A DNA stretch of 64,000 nt from Martinezella tropici (GTDB taxonomy: Bacteria; Pseudomonadota; Alphaproteobacteria; Rhizobiales; Rhizobiaceae), in assembly GCF_008370325.1 (NCBI RefSeq), contig NZ_VNIP01000003.1:186001-250000 (forward strand), written 5' to 3'. The notes under the pieces are model-generated. The model made no database searches and was not told the origin of the DNA. It saw only the letters and a list, made by a program, of their open reading frames with translations. This document shows, in pieces, positions 46,839 to 55,309 of the stretch (positions are counted from its first letter, which is position 1; each line of letters begins with the position of its first letter). The position numbers and the translations under genes are program-made.

Positions 46839-47615
46839 ATGGACCTTGGCCTCAAGGATAAGGTCGTTCTGATCACGGGCGGCTCGAAGGGCATCGGCTA
46901 TGCCTGTGCTGAACTCTTCCTGCGGGAAGGCGCCCGCGTTGCGATCTGTTCGCGCTCGCAATCCAATATCGATGCGGCACTCTCGAGGCTTCCCGGCGCG
47001 TATGGCTATACCGCCGACCTGATCTCCGACGAGCAGGCACTTGCCATGGTGAATAAGGTCGAGTCCGACGTGGGCCCGATCGATATCCTCGTCAATAGCG
47101 CAGGTGCCGCGGCGCGCACGCCGGCGGACGAGTTGACCCCTGCCATCTGGCGGGCTGCGATGGATGCGAAATACTTTTCCTACATCAATGTGATCGATCC
47201 CGTCATCAAGCGCATGGGCACACGCGGAACGGGCGCCATCATCAATATCATCGGCAATGGCGGCAAGATCGCCTCCCCCGTCCACTTGGCCGGAGGATCG
47301 GCCAATGCCGCCCTGATGCTCGCAAGCGTCGGGCTTGCCAATGCCTATGCCGGCAAGGGTGTGCGCGTCGTCGGCCTCAATCCAGGCCTCACCGAAACCG
47401 ATCGCGTCGCCGAGGGCCTGAAGGCGGCGGCGAAGGCTTCGGACTCGACCGAGAAGGAAGCGCTAGCCGATGCGCTGAAGCGCATCCCAATCGGCCGCAT
47501 GGCAAGCCCGACCGATATCGCCAATGTCGTTGCTTTTCTGAGCTCGGGCAAGGCGAGCTACGTCACCGGCGTCGTGATCAGCATGGACGGCGCGCAGGTG
47601 CCGGTCGTGGTGTGA
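46839..47615 (+). CDS. SDR-family protein lacking the catalytic Tyr-Lys pair
   Basis: A 258-residue short-chain dehydrogenase/reductase-fold protein. The cofactor motif TGGSKGIG (14-21) and the structural NSAGAAA motif are normal. Where SDRs have a Ser, then YxxxK, it reads INIIGNGGK and then AGGSANAALML, so neither catalytic Tyr nor Lys is at the usual place. It belongs to an SDR subgroup with an NAAL motif or is a non-classical enzyme. CCGGAGAC lies before ATG 46839. It follows murR by about 100 bases, and membership of the same transcript is possible. Confidence 0.85.
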   Translation: MDLGLKDKVVLITGGSKGIGYACAELFLREGARVAICSRSQSNIDAALSRLPGAYGYTADLISDEQALAMVNKVESDVGPIDILVNSAGAAARTPADELTPAIWRAAMDAKYFSYINVIDPVIKRMGTRGTGAIINIIGNGGKIASPVHLAGGSANAALMLASVGLANAYAGKGVRVVGLNPGLTETDRVAEGLKAAAKASDSTEKEALADALKRIPIGRMASPTDIANVVAFLSSGKASYVTGVVISMDGAQVPVVV

Positions 47616-47700
47616 AAGCTGAGTAGCGGCTTGGTCGCATCAGAATGACCAGACTCAACTTGATCGAGACCCTTTTCCATTGAAGAAGCGATGTAGGCAT

Positions 47701-47731
47701 GCTATCTAGATTACCCATCTAGAAAGATAGC
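47701..47731. promoter_or_regulatory. Operator-like palindrome upstream of the vapB-like gene
   Basis: GCTATCT (47701-47707) and AGATAGC (47725-47731) enclose inner arms AGAT and ATCT; the sequence TCTAGA occurs twice. It ends 4 bases before the antitoxin ATG, the usual site for toxin-antitoxin autoregulation. Confidence 0.6.
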
Positions 47732-47735
47732 GACC

Positions 47736-48008
47736 ATGGCGTTGAGCATCAAGACCGAAGAAGCAGATCGGTTGGCGCGGGAATTGTCCCGACTGACCGG
47801 CGAAACCATGACCGACGCCATTACCCAGGCCATGCGCGAGCGGCTTGAGCGGCTGCGTGCCGAGCAGGAAGCGCAGGGCGACTATATTGCCCGCATGAAA
47901 GCTTTCGTTCGCGGGCGCGCTGACCGCTACGACCGCCGACCCGTCACGAAACAGGAATGGGATGAAGCGGTCGGCGACACAGCTGAAGAACTCGATTTCC
48001 GCCGATGA
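47736..48008 (+). CDS. VapB-like antitoxin (Rv0623/PSK type)
   Basis: A 90-residue antitoxin beginning [20 protein letters not shown], the characteristic opening of the Rv0623/PSK-operon antitoxin group. [20 protein letters not shown] follows. The C-terminal tail ([15 protein letters not shown] to the end) binds the toxin. It overlaps the toxin gene by 4 bases and has a palindrome immediately upstream. Confidence 0.9.
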   Translation: MALSIKTEEADRLARELSRLTGETMTDAITQAMRERLERLRAEQEAQGDYIARMKAFVRGRADRYDRRPVTKQEWDEAVGDTAEELDFRR

Positions 48009-48418
48009 TGATCGTTGATGCGTCTGCCATCATTGCGATCATGTTCGAGGAGGCAGAAGCCTCCGACTGCATGGTGGCCCTTCAGACCGATAGTCTTCGT
48101 CTCATATCGGCTGTGAATTACGTCGAAGCCGGCACGGTCATGGCGGGCAGGGTCAAAGAGGGAAACCGGCGCGAAGCGATTGCCGATCTGGACGAGTTTT
48201 TAACCGAGTTCCGCATCGAGATTGCCTCGATAGACGAAAACCTCGCGCGTGCCGCAATGAAGGCTCGTGTGGAATACGGCAAGGATTTTGGTACGCGAGG
48301 CGGCCTGAATTTCGGTGATTGCTTTGCCTATGCCCTTGCCAAACGACATTCAGCCCCTCTGCTCTATGTCGGAGATGATTTTGCGTTGACCGATGTGCAA
48401 TCCGCATTGACGAAGTAA
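48005..48418 (+). CDS. VapC-like PIN-domain toxin
   Basis: A 137-residue PIN-domain ribonuclease. Acidic ligands occur in [12 protein letters not shown] (Asp5), [11 protein letters not shown] (Glu) and [13 protein letters not shown] (Asp). The late motif [14 protein letters not shown] is typical of this VapC branch. It is coupled to the antitoxin gene by ATGA overlap. It is convergent with nadC. Confidence 0.91.
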   Translation: MMIVDASAIIAIMFEEAEASDCMVALQTDSLRLISAVNYVEAGTVMAGRVKEGNRREAIADLDEFLTEFRIEIASIDENLARAAMKARVEYGKDFGTRGGLNFGDCFAYALAKRHSAPLLYVGDDFALTDVQSALTK

Positions 48419-48491
48419 ATGACCAACTGGAAGCTGGAGGGCCGGTAACCTTGCGTTCCCGGCGTTCCAAAATGCGGAACCTCGCCCTGCC

Positions 48492-49349
48492 TCAGACCAC
48501 CGCCTTCCAGTCCAGTCCGATATCGAGCGTCGGCGCGCTATGCGTCAGCCAGCCGACGGAGATGAGATCGACGCCGGAGGCGGCGATTGCGGCAGCCGTT
48601 GCCGGCGTAATGCGGCCCGACGCTTCGGTAATGGCCCGGCCGCCGACGATATCGACCGCCTCGCGCAGTTGATCCAAGGTCATATTGTCCAGCAGCACGG
48701 CGTCGACACCCTCCTGCATCGCTTCGCGAAGCTGCTCCAGCGTATCCACCTCGACCTCGATCTTGACCATATGACCCACTCCCACCTTGGCGCGGCGGAT
48801 GGCTTCAGTGATGCCACCGGCAATGGCGACGTGATTGTCCTTGATCAACACGGCGTCATAGAGCGCGAAGCGATGGTTCATGCCGCCGCCGGCGCGCACC
48901 GCGTATTTTTCCAGAGCCCTGAGACCCGGCGTCGTCTTACGCGTGCAGACGATCGAAGCCATCGTGCCGGCGATTGCCTCGACGATACCGCCGGTCACGG
49001 AGGCAATGCCTGAGAGATGGCCGAGGAAATTGAGCGCGGTGCGCTCCGCCGTCAGCAGAGCGCGGGATGGTCCCTCGATTGTCGCGATGACGTCGCCTGC
49101 TTCGACCTTCGTACCGTCGGGCACGTGACGGGTCATGGCGATAGCAGGATCCACCAGCTGGAAGGCCAGTTCGGAGGCATCGAGACCTGCAACCACGCCG
49201 GGCTGGCGGGTGACCATAGCAACGCGGGACCGATGTTCCGCCGGGATGACGGCAGTGGATGTGACGTCGCCGGCAAGGCCGAGATCTTCGACCAATGCAT
49301 TGCGCACCGGCGGCTCGACGATCAGGCGCGGGAGGGGAGCAAGCGTCAT
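48492..49349 (-). CDS. nadC: Nicotinate-nucleotide pyrophosphorylase NadC
   Basis: Converts quinolinate and PRPP to nicotinate mononucleotide, the last de novo step in this operon. The 285-residue protein from ATG 49349 (MTLAPLPRLI) has the QPRTase core: EDLGLAGDVTS, ERTALNFLGHLSGIAS, CTRKTTPGLRALEKYAV and the IEVEVDTLEQ barrel strand. It starts just after nadB, with GGAGTG inside the end of nadB. Confidence 0.97.
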   Translation of the reverse strand: MTLAPLPRLIVEPPVRNALVEDLGLAGDVTSTAVIPAEHRSRVAMVTRQPGVVAGLDASELAFQLVDPAIAMTRHVPDGTKVEAGDVIATIEGPSRALLTAERTALNFLGHLSGIASVTGGIVEAIAGTMASIVCTRKTTPGLRALEKYAVRAGGGMNHRFALYDAVLIKDNHVAIAGGITEAIRRAKVGVGHMVKIEVEVDTLEQLREAMQEGVDAVLLDNMTLDQLREAVDIVGGRAITEASGRITPATAAAIAASGVDLISVGWLTHSAPTLDIGLDWKAVV

Positions 49350-49350
49350 A

Positions 49351-50892
49351 TCAGGCACTCCTTGCCATCGAATAGGGGAGGACGGACCTGGCTATATCCA
49401 GGGCATCAGTGAGATACATCATGCGGCGCTGCGCATGTTGCAGTTTCAGCGGAAAATCCGTGCGCGCATGGGCGCCGCGCGATTCCATCCTGAGGCTCGC
49501 GAAGACGGCGATCAGCAAGGCCACCAACGCCGGATCGGTTGCCGTGCTTTCGTTCTCGCAAAGCGGCAGGAGTGCCGCGATCGCGCCATGGATGGCGCCG
49601 GCATTGCGCAGCACGCCGAGATGCCGCGACACGATCGGCCGGACGAGCGTCAGGTCTGGCGCGAATGTCTCGGGAAGTCGGTTCTGCAATCTTGCGGGGC
49701 TTGCATCCGTGCCGGCAATATCGCGCGCCGCCCGCATGCCCATGACCGCAGCCTCCAGCAGGGAGTTGCTGGCAAGGCGGTTCGCGCCGTGCAGGCCGGT
49801 GGAAGCTGCCTCGCCCACCACCGATAGGCCGGGAACCGAACTGCGACCGCTCTCGTCGGTCGCCACGCCGCCCATATGATAGTGAACGGCCGGACGCACC
49901 GGGATAAGGTCGCTCGCCGGATCGACGCCTGCCTCATGGCAAAGAGCCTCGATGACTGGAAAGCGCGCGGCGAAACGGTTGCCCAGCGCATATCGTGCAT
50001 CGAGGAAAACCCGGCCGCCTCGGGCGATTTCCGCGCTGATGGCGCGTGCGACGACATCCCGCGGCGCAAGCTCGGCACCCTCAACGCCTGCCATGAAGCG
50101 CTCGCCGCTTTCATTGACGAGGAGCGCGCCTTCGCCGCGAACCGCTTCACTGACGAGCGCCAGGGGGCGGCGGCGGCTATCGAGCGCCGTCGGATGAAAT
50201 TGCACGAACTCCATATCGGCAAGCCGTGCCCCGGCCCGTGCCGCAAGCGCAATCCCCTGTCCGAAATTGCCGACCGGATTGGTCGTGGCATCGAAGAGTC
50301 CGCCAATGCCGCCCGTGGCAAGGACGATACGAGAGGACGGCAAGACGACATTGCCCTTGTCGGTCAGGCACAGAAGGCCGGCGACGCGATCCCCATCCAG
50401 CAACAGCCGCTGCGCCTGATAGCCCTCGAGCACCGTGATCGACGGCGTGCGGGCGACCGCCTCGGCAAGCGCGCGGACAATGGCGGCACCCGAACCGTCG
50501 CCCTTGGAATGCACGATACGCCGAAGTGAATGTGCGGCTTCAAGGCCTAAAGACAATTCTCCGGCATCATCGCGATCGAATTCGACACCCGCCCGCTCCA
50601 GCGCGGCGATCGCCGCTGGAGCTTCCGCAACGATTCTTGCCGCCACCTTCGCGTCGCAGAGCCCGTCGCCGGCGACGAGCGTGTCGGCGAGATGCAGGGC
50701 TGCACTATCGCCCTTGCCGATACTGGCGGCGATACCGCCCTGCGCCCAGGCGCTTGAGGTCTCCGCGCCGATCAGGGCGCGCGTGACGATCACGGTCGGC
50801 TCGGGCGCCAGCGTCAGCGCCGTCATCAATCCGGCAAGGCCGCTGCCGACGATAACGATGCGGCCGCTTAGCTCTTCGAGGATCTCGCTCAT
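49351..50892 (-). CDS. nadB: L-aspartate oxidase NadB
   Basis: An FAD enzyme of 513 residues oxidising L-aspartate to iminoaspartate for NadA. The dinucleotide motif is [15 protein letters not shown] (about 12-26). The succinate-dehydrogenase-like motifs [31 protein letters not shown] and [11 protein letters not shown] are all present. It overlaps nadA by 4 bases. Confidence 0.97.
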   Translation of the reverse strand: MSEILEELSGRIVIVGSGLAGLMTALTLAPEPTVIVTRALIGAETSSAWAQGGIAASIGKGDSAALHLADTLVAGDGLCDAKVAARIVAEAPAAIAALERAGVEFDRDDAGELSLGLEAAHSLRRIVHSKGDGSGAAIVRALAEAVARTPSITVLEGYQAQRLLLDGDRVAGLLCLTDKGNVVLPSSRIVLATGGIGGLFDATTNPVGNFGQGIALAARAGARLADMEFVQFHPTALDSRRRPLALVSEAVRGEGALLVNESGERFMAGVEGAELAPRDVVARAISAEIARGGRVFLDARYALGNRFAARFPVIEALCHEAGVDPASDLIPVRPAVHYHMGGVATDESGRSSVPGLSVVGEAASTGLHGANRLASNSLLEAAVMGMRAARDIAGTDASPARLQNRLPETFAPDLTLVRPIVSRHLGVLRNAGAIHGAIAALLPLCENESTATDPALVALLIAVFASLRMESRGAHARTDFPLKLQHAQRRMMYLTDALDIARSVLPYSMARSA

Positions 50893-51860
50893 ATCGCCAG
50901 CATCCTTTCAACCGCCCGACGGGCGTCTGCGGCAATCGCCGGGTCGATCGTCACCTCATGACGCCCTTCTTCCAAAGCCTTGCGGATATTGCCAAGGGTG
51001 ATGCGTTTCATGTGCGGGCAGAGATTGCAGGGGCGGATGAATTCGACGTCCGGATGATGCACGGCGACATTGTCGCTCATCGAACATTCAGTCAGGAGAA
51101 CGACGCGCGACGGACGCTTTTTGCCGACATAATCGGACATCACGGCGGTCGAGCCCGCAAAATCCGCTGCTGCGACGACATCGGGTGGGCATTCCGGATG
51201 CGCAAGCACGGTTACGCCAGGATAATTCTCGCGAAGCTGGCGGATATCGTCTGCCGTGAAGAGTTCGTGAACCTCGCAGTGCCCATGCCAGGCAATGAGC
51301 TCGACATTGGTTTCGCGCGCGACGTTGCGTGCCAGATATTCATCCGGAAGCATCAGCACCTTCGGCACGCCGAGCGATTCCACCACCTGCCGGGCATTGC
51401 CCGAAGTGCAGCAGATATCAGACGCCGCCTTCACGGCTGCCGACGTATTGACATAGGTGACGACCGGAACGCCCGGATGGGCCTCACGCAGCAAAGCGAT
51501 ATCCTCGGGCGTGATCGATTCCGCCAGCGAACAGCCGGCCTCCATGTCCGGGATCAGAACCGTCTTTTCCGGGTTCAGCAACTTGGCCGTCTCTGCCATG
51601 AAATGCACGCCGGCGAGGACGATGATGTCGGCATCGACCTCCACAGCCTTGCGAGCGAGCGCGAGACTGTCGCCGACGATATCGGCGACCCCGTGGAAGA
51701 TTTCCGGCGTCTGGTAGTTGTGCGCGAGAATGACGGCGTTGCGGCGTCGCTTCAATTCAAGGATCGCCTCGACGTCATCCTGGAACGTCAGCCATTCGGC
51801 TTTCGGGATGACGCGGCTGACACGATCGTAGAGGGAGGATGCGGATACGGGAAGATTCAT
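50889..51860 (-). CDS. nadA: Quinolinate synthase NadA
   Basis: Condenses iminoaspartate and dihydroxyacetone phosphate to quinolinate using a [4Fe-4S] cluster. The three expected cluster cysteines are C110 ([10 protein letters not shown]), C195 ([11 protein letters not shown]) and C281 ([11 protein letters not shown]). The 323-residue length is typical. It is first gene of nadA-nadB-nadC, with AGGAG 6 bases before ATG 51860, and its promoter carries a doubled palindrome. Confidence 0.97.
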   Translation of the reverse strand: MNLPVSASSLYDRVSRVIPKAEWLTFQDDVEAILELKRRRNAVILAHNYQTPEIFHGVADIVGDSLALARKAVEVDADIIVLAGVHFMAETAKLLNPEKTVLIPDMEAGCSLAESITPEDIALLREAHPGVPVVTYVNTSAAVKAASDICCTSGNARQVVESLGVPKVLMLPDEYLARNVARETNVELIAWHGHCEVHELFTADDIRQLRENYPGVTVLAHPECPPDVVAAADFAGSTAVMSDYVGKKRPSRVVLLTECSMSDNVAVHHPDVEFIRPCNLCPHMKRITLGNIRKALEEGRHEVTIDPAIAADARRAVERMLAI

Positions 51861-51878
51861 GACCGGCTCCTTATTATA

Positions 51879-51929
51879 CTCACTTTGAGCATATTATGCG
51901 CAAATAGATATTCTCAAGCTGAGCATATG
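51879..51929 (-). promoter_or_regulatory. nadABC promoter with tandem NadQ-type operators
   Basis: Two sites share the form CTCA-N3-TGAGCATAT: 51879-51894 (CTCACTTTGAG core) and 51913-51928 (CTCAAGCTGAG core). Their centres are 34 bp apart, about three helical turns. On the minus strand, TTGAGA within the second site can serve as -35, and TAATAT or TATGCT next to the first site as -10. A regulator bound here would block the nadA promoter. Confidence 0.75.
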
Positions 51930-52832
51930 TCAATTGCGGGAGAGCGGTAATTTCGTTCCGGCGAGTTCGCGTTCTTCAAGCACGGCGCGGCGGAAGCGGA
52001 AGAGCTTGGCGGGGCGGCCGCCGGTCTCACTTTCGGTGCCGCCGGTCTCTTCCACCAACTCCTGCTGTTCGATCAGCCGGCGGAAATTCTGCTTATGCAG
52101 TGTCAGGCCTGCGAGCGCCTCCACCGTTTTCTGCAATTGCAGCAGCGTAAAATTCTCCGGCATCAGCTCGAACACGACCGGGCGATATTTGATCTTGGCC
52201 CGCAGCCGCGCCATGCCGGTCGCAAGGATGCGACGGTGATCGGCAAACATCGATCTGCCGAAATTATGCTTGAGATCGCAGCCCGCCTCGGAGACAAGAC
52301 GTGCTTCGTAGAGCAGTTCATAGCGCTGCAGAACAAGATCTTCGTTCCATGCCGCACCATTCAGTCCGAAGTCGAAGTCAGCGCGGCGTCGGCGCTGGCC
52401 GCTGCGCATCGCGTCCTCCTCGATCCAGGTAGTCAGGCGGGCGGCAATATCGTCGAGGATCGGCGGCCGGCCATCTCGATGATCCTCCCAAGGAAGATAT
52501 TCGTACCAGCCATGCCAGCCCGGCATGCCACCGCCGGGGGCCGCCTGCTCGCGCACCAGCCCCAGATAGCTGATGGAAATCGTGCGCCCGCCGAGAATTT
52601 CGTTGTTTCGATCGCGATCGGCAAACGTATAGAGCTGCTCCAGATAGCCGACAGGGTGGGCCGTCTGGTCCTGAACCCATTCGCGCAATCCGCTCTGCAG
52701 CGTGCGATGCCCGAGCTCGAACGGACCGGACGGCAAGGCATCACCCGACCGCACCGTCATCACCCTTGGATCGCTGCCCGTGACAGCCGTCAGAACCGCG
52801 ATCAGCTCGGCATGCGCTAGCCCGATGGTCAA
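51930..52832 (-). CDS. nadQ: NadQ/NrtR-type regulator of NAD biosynthesis
   Basis: A protein of about 300 residues matching the Nudix-related NrtR/NadQ regulators that control nadABC in rhizobia. The N-terminal part (LAHAELIAVLTAVTGSDPRV) is Nudix-like but shows no intact Nudix box, so no hydrolase activity is expected. The C-terminal winged helix includes PENFTLLQLQKTVEALAGL and NFRRLIEQQELVEETG. I use TTG 52832, with GGAG 7 bases upstream; the frame extends to 52913 but that part is unlike the family. It ends at the operator of nadABC and faces the same way. Confidence 0.85.
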   Translation of the reverse strand: MTIGLAHAELIAVLTAVTGSDPRVMTVRSGDALPSGPFELGHRTLQSGLREWVQDQTAHPVGYLEQLYTFADRDRNNEILGGRTISISYLGLVREQAAPGGGMPGWHGWYEYLPWEDHRDGRPPILDDIAARLTTWIEEDAMRSGQRRRRADFDFGLNGAAWNEDLVLQRYELLYEARLVSEAGCDLKHNFGRSMFADHRRILATGMARLRAKIKYRPVVFELMPENFTLLQLQKTVEALAGLTLHKQNFRRLIEQQELVEETGGTESETGGRPAKLFRFRRAVLEERELAGTKLPLSRN

Positions 52833-53046
52833 GCGAACTCCATGATTTGTTTGCCTGTGAACCTTGTCGCATGAAGTAAGGTACAAGCCAATGCGGGCAC
52901 TTGGGCGCTCCACATCTCACACCGGCCCGACAGGGTGAAATACTCTATTTGGAACATGCCGATCGGGAGTGCAGCGCGACCTCGCCGGCGACGCTGCATA
53001 TCCACAAGGCGAAGCGCATCAAGCCGGTTATCAGGAATTGCGATCT

Positions 53047-53256
53047 TTACGACTGCGACGGCAGCAGATTTCTTCCCGCCTCAGTAAGGACGACAAAACC
53101 TTGTTCCCGTTCAACAAGGCCAAGATCCACTGCATCCTCCCATATGGGCAAGCGAGGACAACTCGTCCGCCACGCATCCATAACTTCATGATAAGGTCGG
53201 GGACCAGCTTTCAAGAAAACCAGGAGATCGATGACAAGGGTATTGGGCGCTTCCAA
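53047..53256 (-). CDS. Small winged-helix-like protein of unknown function
   Basis: A 69-residue protein from TTG 53256, preceded by a near-perfect ribosome site AAGGAGG with 5-base spacing. This is the main evidence that it is real. The sequence (VIDLLVFLKAGPRPYHEVMD, then WRTSCPRLPIWEDAVDLGLV) reads like a compact winged-helix domain ending in VVLTEAGRNLL. A DNA-binding or adaptor role is a guess. It is monocistronic, between nadQ and the GntR gene. Confidence 0.65.
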   Translation of the reverse strand: MEAPNTLVIDLLVFLKAGPRPYHEVMDAWRTSCPRLPIWEDAVDLGLVEREQGFVVLTEAGRNLLPSQS

Positions 53257-53429
53257 CGCAACCTCCTTGAGTGGTGAATTGGAAATCTACATCCTCAGAT
53301 CATCATTGTCATGCTGCGCCGGACGAGTTCTAGCAGCCAGCCGGTATCAGTGGCTCAACAATTGACGGCAGCATTGATCCTTCGCTTGTGCCACAGGCAA
53401 TCCAACCGACCAAATCCAACAGAATAAGT

Positions 53430-54122
53430 CTAGCGGCTCACATAATCCGGATATTGTTCACAAATCAGATCGATGATCGACAAGGTGCCGGAGAGGTGCT
53501 TGCGCAGGGCGGCGACGGCGGCCTCCGCATCGGCGGAACGGACAGCGTCGACGACTGCCTGATGATCGACGATGATCTGCTCCAGCTTGCCAGGCATCGG
53601 CAGGTTCAGCATGCGCAGCCGGTCGATATGCACCCCCTGGCGCCGGACGGTCGACCAGAGGCCGAGGATATCCGCTCTCTCGTAAAGCACCCGATGAAAA
53701 TCCTTGTCGAGCGAATCGAAGAGATCGTAGGTCTCGGGAGACATGACATGCTTCTGACGGACCAGAACGGTCTCCAAAGCCGCGGCCGTTTCATCGGGTG
53801 AATCCAGCGTCAGCCGTCGAACGGCTTCAAGCTCGATCGACAATCGCAGGAAATGCGCCTCGATGGCGTTGCGGACATCGATCCGCGAAACGACGGTCGC
53901 ATATTGCGGATAGACTTCGACCAGCCCTTCCTCCTCGAGCCGGATCAGAGCATCGCGCACTGGTGTCTGGCTGACATTGAATTCGCTTTGCAGCGAGATG
54001 CGCGACAGGACCGTGGTCGGCGGCAGGCTCATGGAAAGGATGCGCGACCTTAGGATTTCCAGGATCTGCGGCGCGACCTGACGGGAACGATCAAGAGCGA
54101 ATTCCTTCGGATTGAGCTTCAC
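53430..54122 (-). CDS. GntR-family (FadR/FCD) transcriptional regulator
   Basis: A 230-residue GntR regulator. The winged HTH is at about residues 15-80 (SRISLQSEFNVSQTPVRDAL, then LEEEGLVEV). An all-helical FCD ligand domain with metal-type His/Asp positions follows (DSLDKDFHRVLYERA). It is divergent from the ABC importer and sugar-acid catabolic genes, its probable targets. FCD proteins usually sense a carboxylate or sugar acid. Confidence 0.92.
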   Translation of the reverse strand: MKLNPKEFALDRSRQVAPQILEILRSRILSMSLPPTTVLSRISLQSEFNVSQTPVRDALIRLEEEGLVEVYPQYATVVSRIDVRNAIEAHFLRLSIELEAVRRLTLDSPDETAAALETVLVRQKHVMSPETYDLFDSLDKDFHRVLYERADILGLWSTVRRQGVHIDRLRMLNLPMPGKLEQIIVDHQAVVDAVRSADAEAAVAALRKHLSGTLSIIDLICEQYPDYVSR

Positions 54123-54177
54123 TGGCGGCCTTTCTGATCACGAGAACCTGCTCATTAAACACAAATGAAGGCTTGAT

Positions 54178-54195
54178 GCACTGATACATTAGTGC
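54178..54195. promoter_or_regulatory. Probable GntR operator
   Basis: GCACTGATACATTAGTGC is an 18-bp palindrome with GCACT/AGTGC arms, matching at 14 of 18 positions. It lies in the gap between the divergent GntR and transporter genes, 56 bases from each start codon. Confidence 0.65.
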
Positions 54196-54251
54196 TTTAG
54201 TTCGATGAAGCCAACTTCAATGTCTCAGAGTTGGATCCATGGAAGGAGCTA

Positions 54252-55256
54252 ATGAGAGGATTTCTTCGCTGTCTGACTGCAGTCGGCATGGTGATTGCCG
54301 GCAGCCTTTCGGCCAATGCTGCCGAAAAGACGGATATTTCGATCACGCGGCAACCCGGTATTCTCTATCTGGCGAGCCACGTCATGGAGACACAGAAGCT
54401 GATCGAGAAGCACGCGGCCGCCGATGGCCTGCAGGGCCTCAAGGTAGAATGGCGTACCTTCAGCGGCGGCGGCGCGCAGACCGACGCGCTACTGTCAGGC
54501 AACGTCGACATCGTCAACACCGGCACCGGCAATCTGCTGCTGCTTTGGGACCGCACCCGAGGCAAGGTCAAGGGCATCGTCACCAATTCGGCTCAGCCCG
54601 TCATCATGGTTTCGCGCGACCCGCGCATCCAGTCGCTGAAGGATATTCAATCTGGCGACAAGATCGCCGTGCCAACCGTCGGCGTCTCGACGCAGGCGAT
54701 CCTGCTGCAGATGGCCGCCGCGCAAATGTATGGCGACGACCAGGTGCACAAATTCGATGCCAATACGGTGCAGCTTGGCCACCCTGACGCGATGGCGGCG
54801 CTCGCCAACCAGACCCATGAGGTCAAGAACCACTTCTCCGCTCCGCCCTTTCAATATCTCGAACTGAAGCAGCAGGGCGTTCACAAGGTCATCGATTCCC
54901 GCGACATCATCGGCGGCGAATTGACCCAGGGCACCTTCTTCACCACCACCCAATTCGCAAGCGCCAACCCGACCATCATCAAGGCCGTGCGTGAGGCGAC
55001 GGCTGAGGCCATCGATCTCATCAAGAAGGATCAAAAATCGGCCGTGGAAGCCTACAAGACCGTCAGCGGTGACAAGACCAGCGTCGAGGATCTCATGGCG
55101 ATCCTGAATGAGCCGCACATGATGGAGTTCCGCATGGATCCGCAGGGAACCATGAAGTTTGCGGCCCACCTCTACAAGATCGGCACATTGAAGACCATGC
55201 CCAAGGCCTGGACCGACTACTACCTGCCGGAAGCCGCCGATCTCAACGGCAATTGA
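54252..55256 (+). CDS. SsuA/TauA/NMT1-type ABC substrate-binding protein
   Basis: A 334-residue periplasmic binding protein. ATG 54252 (MRGFLRCLTAVGMVIAGSLS) follows AAGGAG. The signal peptide ends SANA. The mature part has ITRQPGILYLASHVMETQKL and LSGNVDIVNTGTGNLLLLW, the pattern of aromatic/sulfonate/pyrimidine-type importers (SsuA, TauA, ThiY). The ligand is unknown; the catabolic genes downstream suggest an acid. The SBP is followed closely by the ATPase gene. Confidence 0.9.
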   Translation: MRGFLRCLTAVGMVIAGSLSANAAEKTDISITRQPGILYLASHVMETQKLIEKHAAADGLQGLKVEWRTFSGGGAQTDALLSGNVDIVNTGTGNLLLLWDRTRGKVKGIVTNSAQPVIMVSRDPRIQSLKDIQSGDKIAVPTVGVSTQAILLQMAAAQMYGDDQVHKFDANTVQLGHPDAMAALANQTHEVKNHFSAPPFQYLELKQQGVHKVIDSRDIIGGELTQGTFFTTTQFASANPTIIKAVREATAEAIDLIKKDQKSAVEAYKTVSGDKTSVEDLMAILNEPHMMEFRMDPQGTMKFAAHLYKIGTLKTMPKAWTDYYLPEAADLNGN

Positions 55257-55309
55257 CGCGCCCAGGCGGCGCGAATGCCGCCTTCAAGCCCATCCTTCGG
55301 AGAAGGCCC

